From an uncultured Mollicutes bacterium (GTDB lineage: Bacteria > Bacillota_I > Bacilli_A > MAG-NZ), in the NCBI GenBank assembly GCA_913064935.1, contig CAJYBF010000079.1, positions 1-5,593 of the forward strand: DNA of 5,593 nucleotides, given 5' to 3'. Each line of letters begins with the position of its first letter. Within the stretch, counting starts at the first letter, position 1. A program made the position numbers and the translations under genes. Below, piece by piece: positions 5,557 to 5,593 of this stretch. Below the pieces are notes generated by a model. That model was not told the DNA's origin and ran no database searches. It was given only the letters and a program-made list of their open reading frames with translations.

Positions 5557-5593
5557 ATAAAACTAAATGAATTAGTAATACCAAATTTATTGA

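Noticed and set aside
1..5593. Search for CRISPR repeats, tRNA or rRNA genes, IS ends, and phage or defence genes
   Set aside because: Reading both strands by eye, I saw no regularly spaced repeats, cloverleaf, transposase or defence-type motif. Almost all sequence is accounted for by housekeeping genes.

Overview
The window is A+T-rich bacterial DNA of low-GC Bacillota (Firmicutes) type. Shine-Dalgarno sites are strong (AGGAG, GAGGTGA, AAGGAG), promoters are sigma-A-like, and terminators are hairpin-plus-T. The code is standard: TGA ends coaD, feoA and ylbJ, while TGG encodes Trp, which argues against a Mycoplasma or Spiroplasma code. The rsmD-coaD-ylbJ neighbourhood is the arrangement known from Bacillus-type genomes, and ylbJ is a sporulation-associated family, so the source is a spore-former or a descendant of one. 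The exact lineage cannot be fixed from the sequence; a Haloplasma/Izemoplasma-like deep branch would fit but is a guess.

Layout. Bases 1 to about 225 do not look like the rest. They hold an intrinsic terminator and a non-coding stretch that joins in frame to an arginyl-tRNA synthetase lacking its N-terminal tRNA-recognition domain. From about 226 to 1593 is the remainder of argS, followed closely by an M42 zinc aminopeptidase (1606-2673), probably in one operon closed by a long hairpin at 2678-2718. Bases 2719-2911 hold a strong bulged hairpin of unknown role and a possible promoter. A second operon, rsmD (TTG start, 2912-3469) and coaD (3469-3951), overlaps by one base. It converges on ylbJ (minus strand, 3940-4929), and the two genes overlap by 12 bp inside a shared palindromic terminator. 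ylbJ is divergent from feoA-feoB (5048 onward), whose promoter is near-perfect and whose -35 lies in an imperfect palindrome.

How the genes work together. Most are housekeeping genes: tRNA charging, peptide breakdown, 16S rRNA methylation and coenzyme A synthesis. The feo genes encode ferrous iron uptake. There is no phage, transposon, CRISPR array or defence system.

The main anomalies are at the two ends. argS looks truncated and fused to unrelated DNA, which may have a Bacteroidota-like promoter signature. feoB has an in-frame TAA at codon 97, after which FeoB-like sequence continues in the same frame to the window end. Both could be assembly or sequencing problems or real gene decay. I found no convincing new biological system. 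The best candidates for undescribed biology are the structured element at 2743-2796 and the regulatory region between ylbJ and feoA.
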